A DNA stretch of 64,000 nt, from positions 1 through 64,000 of the forward strand of contig DGTQ01000023.1 in assembly GCA_002394365.1 (NCBI GenBank). The letters are read 5' to 3'. Position 1 is the first letter of the stretch; each line of letters starts with the position of its first letter. A program made the position numbers and the translations under genes. This stretch comes from Prevotellaceae bacterium UBA4332 (lineage in GTDB: Bacteria; Bacteroidota; Bacteroidia; Bacteroidales; Bacteroidaceae). Below the pieces are notes generated by a model. It did no database searches and was not told the origin of the DNA. It was given only the letters and a program-made list of their open reading frames with translations. Below, in pieces: positions 61,995 to 64,000 of this stretch.

Positions 61995-62126
61995 TTACCA
62001 GTTACTAGTTACAAATTACCAGTTATAAGTTCTTGCGCTCCGTAGGCGTTCTTCGAGCGGAACACTCAGGAAAACAGGCTCGGAGTCCTAATTACTAATT
62101 ACTAATTGTTCATTACTAATTACTAA

Positions 62127-63263
62127 TTAAAACAACCCGCCTGGCACGGCATTAGCCATAGCCTCATAAGCCTCTTCGCTGGGGTGTAGATGGTCACCAG
62201 AGTCATAGCCAGGAGCAAAGCGCTCCGTGTGTTCCGAGTCGCGCACCGCCTTGTCGAAATCTACGCAACCATCAAAGATTTCCGACTTACGCAGCCATTC
62301 ATTGAAAGCCTGGCGCATCTCATCGCGCATCTCGTTATATGTGCGCCAACCGTAAATGGGCAACAGTGTACCACTATACACTTTAAGGTGATTGAGTTCA
62401 GCGTGGTTGCGTATATAATCAACGTATATCTCCCTCGTACCCCTCTCCAAATCCTCAAGCGTAGGCATGTCGCTCCAAGGGCGGAAAGGATTTACGTCAG
62501 AGCCTACGGGGTGTATGATGTCATTGATGCCATGCTGAATTATCACGGCAGAAGCCCCTGCCACGTTCATCTCTATGGGGAAACGGGTTGAGCCCTTCAA
62601 TCCGTAAGCCTGATAGGTTATGCAGTCGTACTGACGCAGAATACGCGTGCCACTGACGGCACGACGGATTATGGAAACATCATGGTGCCCGCCATTCCAT
62701 GCACGCAAGGCGAGATAGTCAGGCCAGCTTTGCGCCGTTATGGAGTCGCCATAACAAACAAGCGCGTGGTTCTTCTCCTCAGTAAGAATATCTATAGTGT
62801 TAAGAAAATAGAACCAGTTGGTGTGGCGCGAAAGGTCGAGCGGCAGTTCGTCAGCCTCGGCAAAATCGCCGTAGGCATACTGTCCCTTTGACAACGGACC
62901 AGTTATCAGCGTGCCAGCATTCATCTGAGTACAGTCAGCAAGATAAATGCTTACCACTATCGTATCGCCAGCCTTGACCATGCACTCTATTGGCTCTGTA
63001 GTAACTTCCTTGCCAGGGGGAATGGTGACGTTACACAAAACTCCCCTGCACTCCTCTGACACTCCCTTGCACTTCACCACAATCTTGCTCAGCGTAACCG
63101 CCTCTGTGCCCGTAAGATTAGAAAAGCGCAGACGCAGTTTGCTGCCAGAGAAAGGCATGAACACAGGATAACGAAGCGTGATATCCTTAGCATACACACA
63201 CTCCTTACGGTCGGTTATTGATGTTGCGTTGCCCCAGCAGGCAACCCATTTGTTATAGTTCAT
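62127..63263 (-). CDS. SGNH/GDSL hydrolase with N-terminal jelly-roll domain
   Basis: The 378-residue protein has an N-terminal beta domain (about 1-150) and a C-terminal SGNH domain with CYGDSIT (nucleophile), a Gly in AVSGTRI, HGINDI (Asn) and DHLHPSEE (Asp/His). No signal peptide is visible, so it may be cytoplasmic. An esterase, probably on acetylated sugars, is inferred. It lies 36 nt upstream of the sugar transferase on the minus strand but downstream in transcription order. Confidence 0.9.
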   Translation of the reverse strand: MNYNKWVACWGNATSITDRKECVYAKDITLRYPVFMPFSGSKLRLRFSNLTGTEAVTLSKIVVKCKGVSEECRGVLCNVTIPPGKEVTTEPIECMVKAGDTIVVSIYLADCTQMNAGTLITGPLSKGQYAYGDFAEADELPLDLSRHTNWFYFLNTIDILTEEKNHALVCYGDSITAQSWPDYLALRAWNGGHHDVSIIRRAVSGTRILRQYDCITYQAYGLKGSTRFPIEMNVAGASAVIIQHGINDIIHPVGSDVNPFRPWSDMPTLEDLERGTREIYVDYIRNHAELNHLKVYSGTLLPIYGWRTYNEMRDEMRQAFNEWLRKSEIFDGCVDFDKAVRDSEHTERFAPGYDSGDHLHPSEEAYEAMANAVPGGLF

Positions 63264-63299
63264 AGTTCACAGTTATTAGCCGCGCAGTCACAGTTCTAT

Positions 63300-64000
63300 T
63301 CAGAATTTCTTGCCACCGATGATAGAGATAAAGGTGAGCCATAGTATCTTGATGTCGAGCCACCATGAGCGATGCTCAAGGTAGTAGAGGTCATAGGTAA
63401 GTCGGCGAAGCATCTTCTCCATGGTGTCAGTATAGCCATTGTATAGTGTGGCATAGCTGGTAACTCCAGGACGTATCTGGTAGAGGAAAGAATAGCGTGG
63501 ATCGTGTACCATAATCTGGTCGATGAAGAATTTACGTTCTGGTCGCGGACCTATGAAAGCCATATCGCCCTTGAACACATCCCACAGTTGTGGCAGTTCG
63601 TCGAGGTGATGAGCACGTAGAAATTTTCCCACCTTGGTAAGACGAGGGTCATCGTCACCTCCATGATGGCTGAGAGCTGGACCAAATTTCTCGGCATCAA
63701 GGCGCATGGAGCGGAATTTATGTATGCGAAACGGTCTGCCGAATCTGCCTATGCGCTCCTGACTGTATATGGCTGGACCACCATCATCAAACTTTATAAG
63801 GATATAACTCAGCAGGAACAGCGGAGAGAATATTATGATAAGGATGCCAGAGATGAAGAAGTCTATCACACGCTTCACTTCACGCTCTATAGCATTCATG
63901 CCATCAGGAATAAAATCAAGTTCATCACCCAGAATGACGTGCTTGGGCAGACCCATAGTACCAAAATTCTGCTGTTTCTGTCTGATAGCCTCTACAGGAA
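63300..64000 (-). CDS. Polyprenyl-phosphate sugar-1-phosphate transferase, 5' end outside window
   Basis: The frame stays open from the ATG at 63956 through the right edge (codons read PVEAIRQKQQNFGT before the Met), so the gene is partial. The visible part has one membrane helix (FFISGILIIIFSPLFLLSYI) and the bacterial sugar transferase domain: FRIHKFRSMRLDAE, DDPRLTKVGKFLRAHHLDELPQLWDVFKGDMAFIGPRPER and IRPGVTSYATLYNGY. It transfers the first sugar-phosphate to undecaprenyl phosphate in capsule or exopolysaccharide synthesis. Full-length relatives (about 460 aa) have an additional N-terminal membrane region. Confidence 0.93.
   Translation of the reverse strand, partial: PVEAIRQKQQNFGTMGLPKHVILGDELDFIPDGMNAIEREVKRVIDFFISGILIIIFSPLFLLSYILIKFDDGGPAIYSQERIGRFGRPFRIHKFRSMRLDAEKFGPALSHHGGDDDPRLTKVGKFLRAHHLDELPQLWDVFKGDMAFIGPRPERKFFIDQIMVHDPRYSFLYQIRPGVTSYATLYNGYTDTMEKMLRRLTYDLYYLEHRSWWLDIKILWLTFISIIGGKKF

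Overview
The window looks like chromosomal DNA of a Prevotella-type Bacteroidales bacterium. The evidence is as follows. Nearly all recognisable promoters carry the Bacteroidetes -7 element TAnnTTTG, often with TTTG about 20 nt upstream. There is a PorT-like protein of the type IX secretion system (T9SS), and large secreted enzymes end in T9SS-like tails. A run of Mfa-like fimbrillin lipoproteins and a periplasmic-sensor/AraC regulator are present. The intergenic DNA is full of short words such as TTAACTTTTAAC and TAATTACTAATT. The species cannot be fixed from this sequence.

Layout. 0-5 kb is repeat-rich: a candidate structured RNA, a 21-bp tandem array, a membrane-anchored protein of unknown function, a 696-aa secreted multidomain protein, a 52-aa small gene and several palindromic elements. 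5-6.4 kb holds two toxin-antitoxin pairs (PIN type and YoeB type) driven by identical 54-bp promoter copies. 6.4-8.3 kb carries queD-queE-folE for 7-deazaguanine synthesis and a convergent small ferredoxin gene. 8.6-12.6 kb has porT and, on the other strand, an M23 peptidase with two envelope lipoproteins. 12.7-20.5 kb is a pectin module: a 1703-aa acetylesterase/pectin methylesterase fusion and a membrane-tethered AraC-type sensor-regulator. The regulator is coupled to pgeF, obgE, adk and hpt (20.5-23.8 kb). nnr follows on the plus strand.

25.7-41.8 kb is the most distinctive block, a single-strand run of ten genes. In transcription order it encodes a DUF3575-like barrel with a long basic tail, a DUF5119-like lipoprotein, four fimbrillin-like lipoproteins, a DUF3575 protein, an OmpA-domain protein, a double-barrel outer-membrane protein with a basic tail, and a TPR protein. 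It reads as a surface fimbria plus a dedicated envelope anchoring set. One promoter upstream of the first gene could serve all ten.

42-53.3 kb is housekeeping: rodA, dnaE, the operon psd-pssA-tadA-nfeD-like-SPFH, a WbpM-type polysaccharide dehydratase, a low-molecular-weight tyrosine phosphatase and tRNA-Met. 53.6-55.6 kb is a four-gene run (two nitroreductases, an unknown protein, an FKBP isomerase). 56-64 kb has an unknown secreted protein, a pectate lyase with a T9SS-like tail, a second repeat-rich gap, a TonB-dependent receptor-like barrel, an SGNH hydrolase and a sugar-phosphate transferase cut by the right edge.

Most unusual DNA-level signals. (1) A dispersed module is present at both ends of the window, with its 24-bp core inverted between copies and flanked by AGGTCACT/AGTGACCT repeats. 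(2) Three unrelated intergenic arrays all have an exact 21-bp period, and some units are inverted relative to their neighbours. (3) Hexameric AACGTT-like repeats are built into signal-peptide and C-terminal linker codons of at least six envelope or secreted proteins. (4) Several compact, strongly folded elements have no assigned function.
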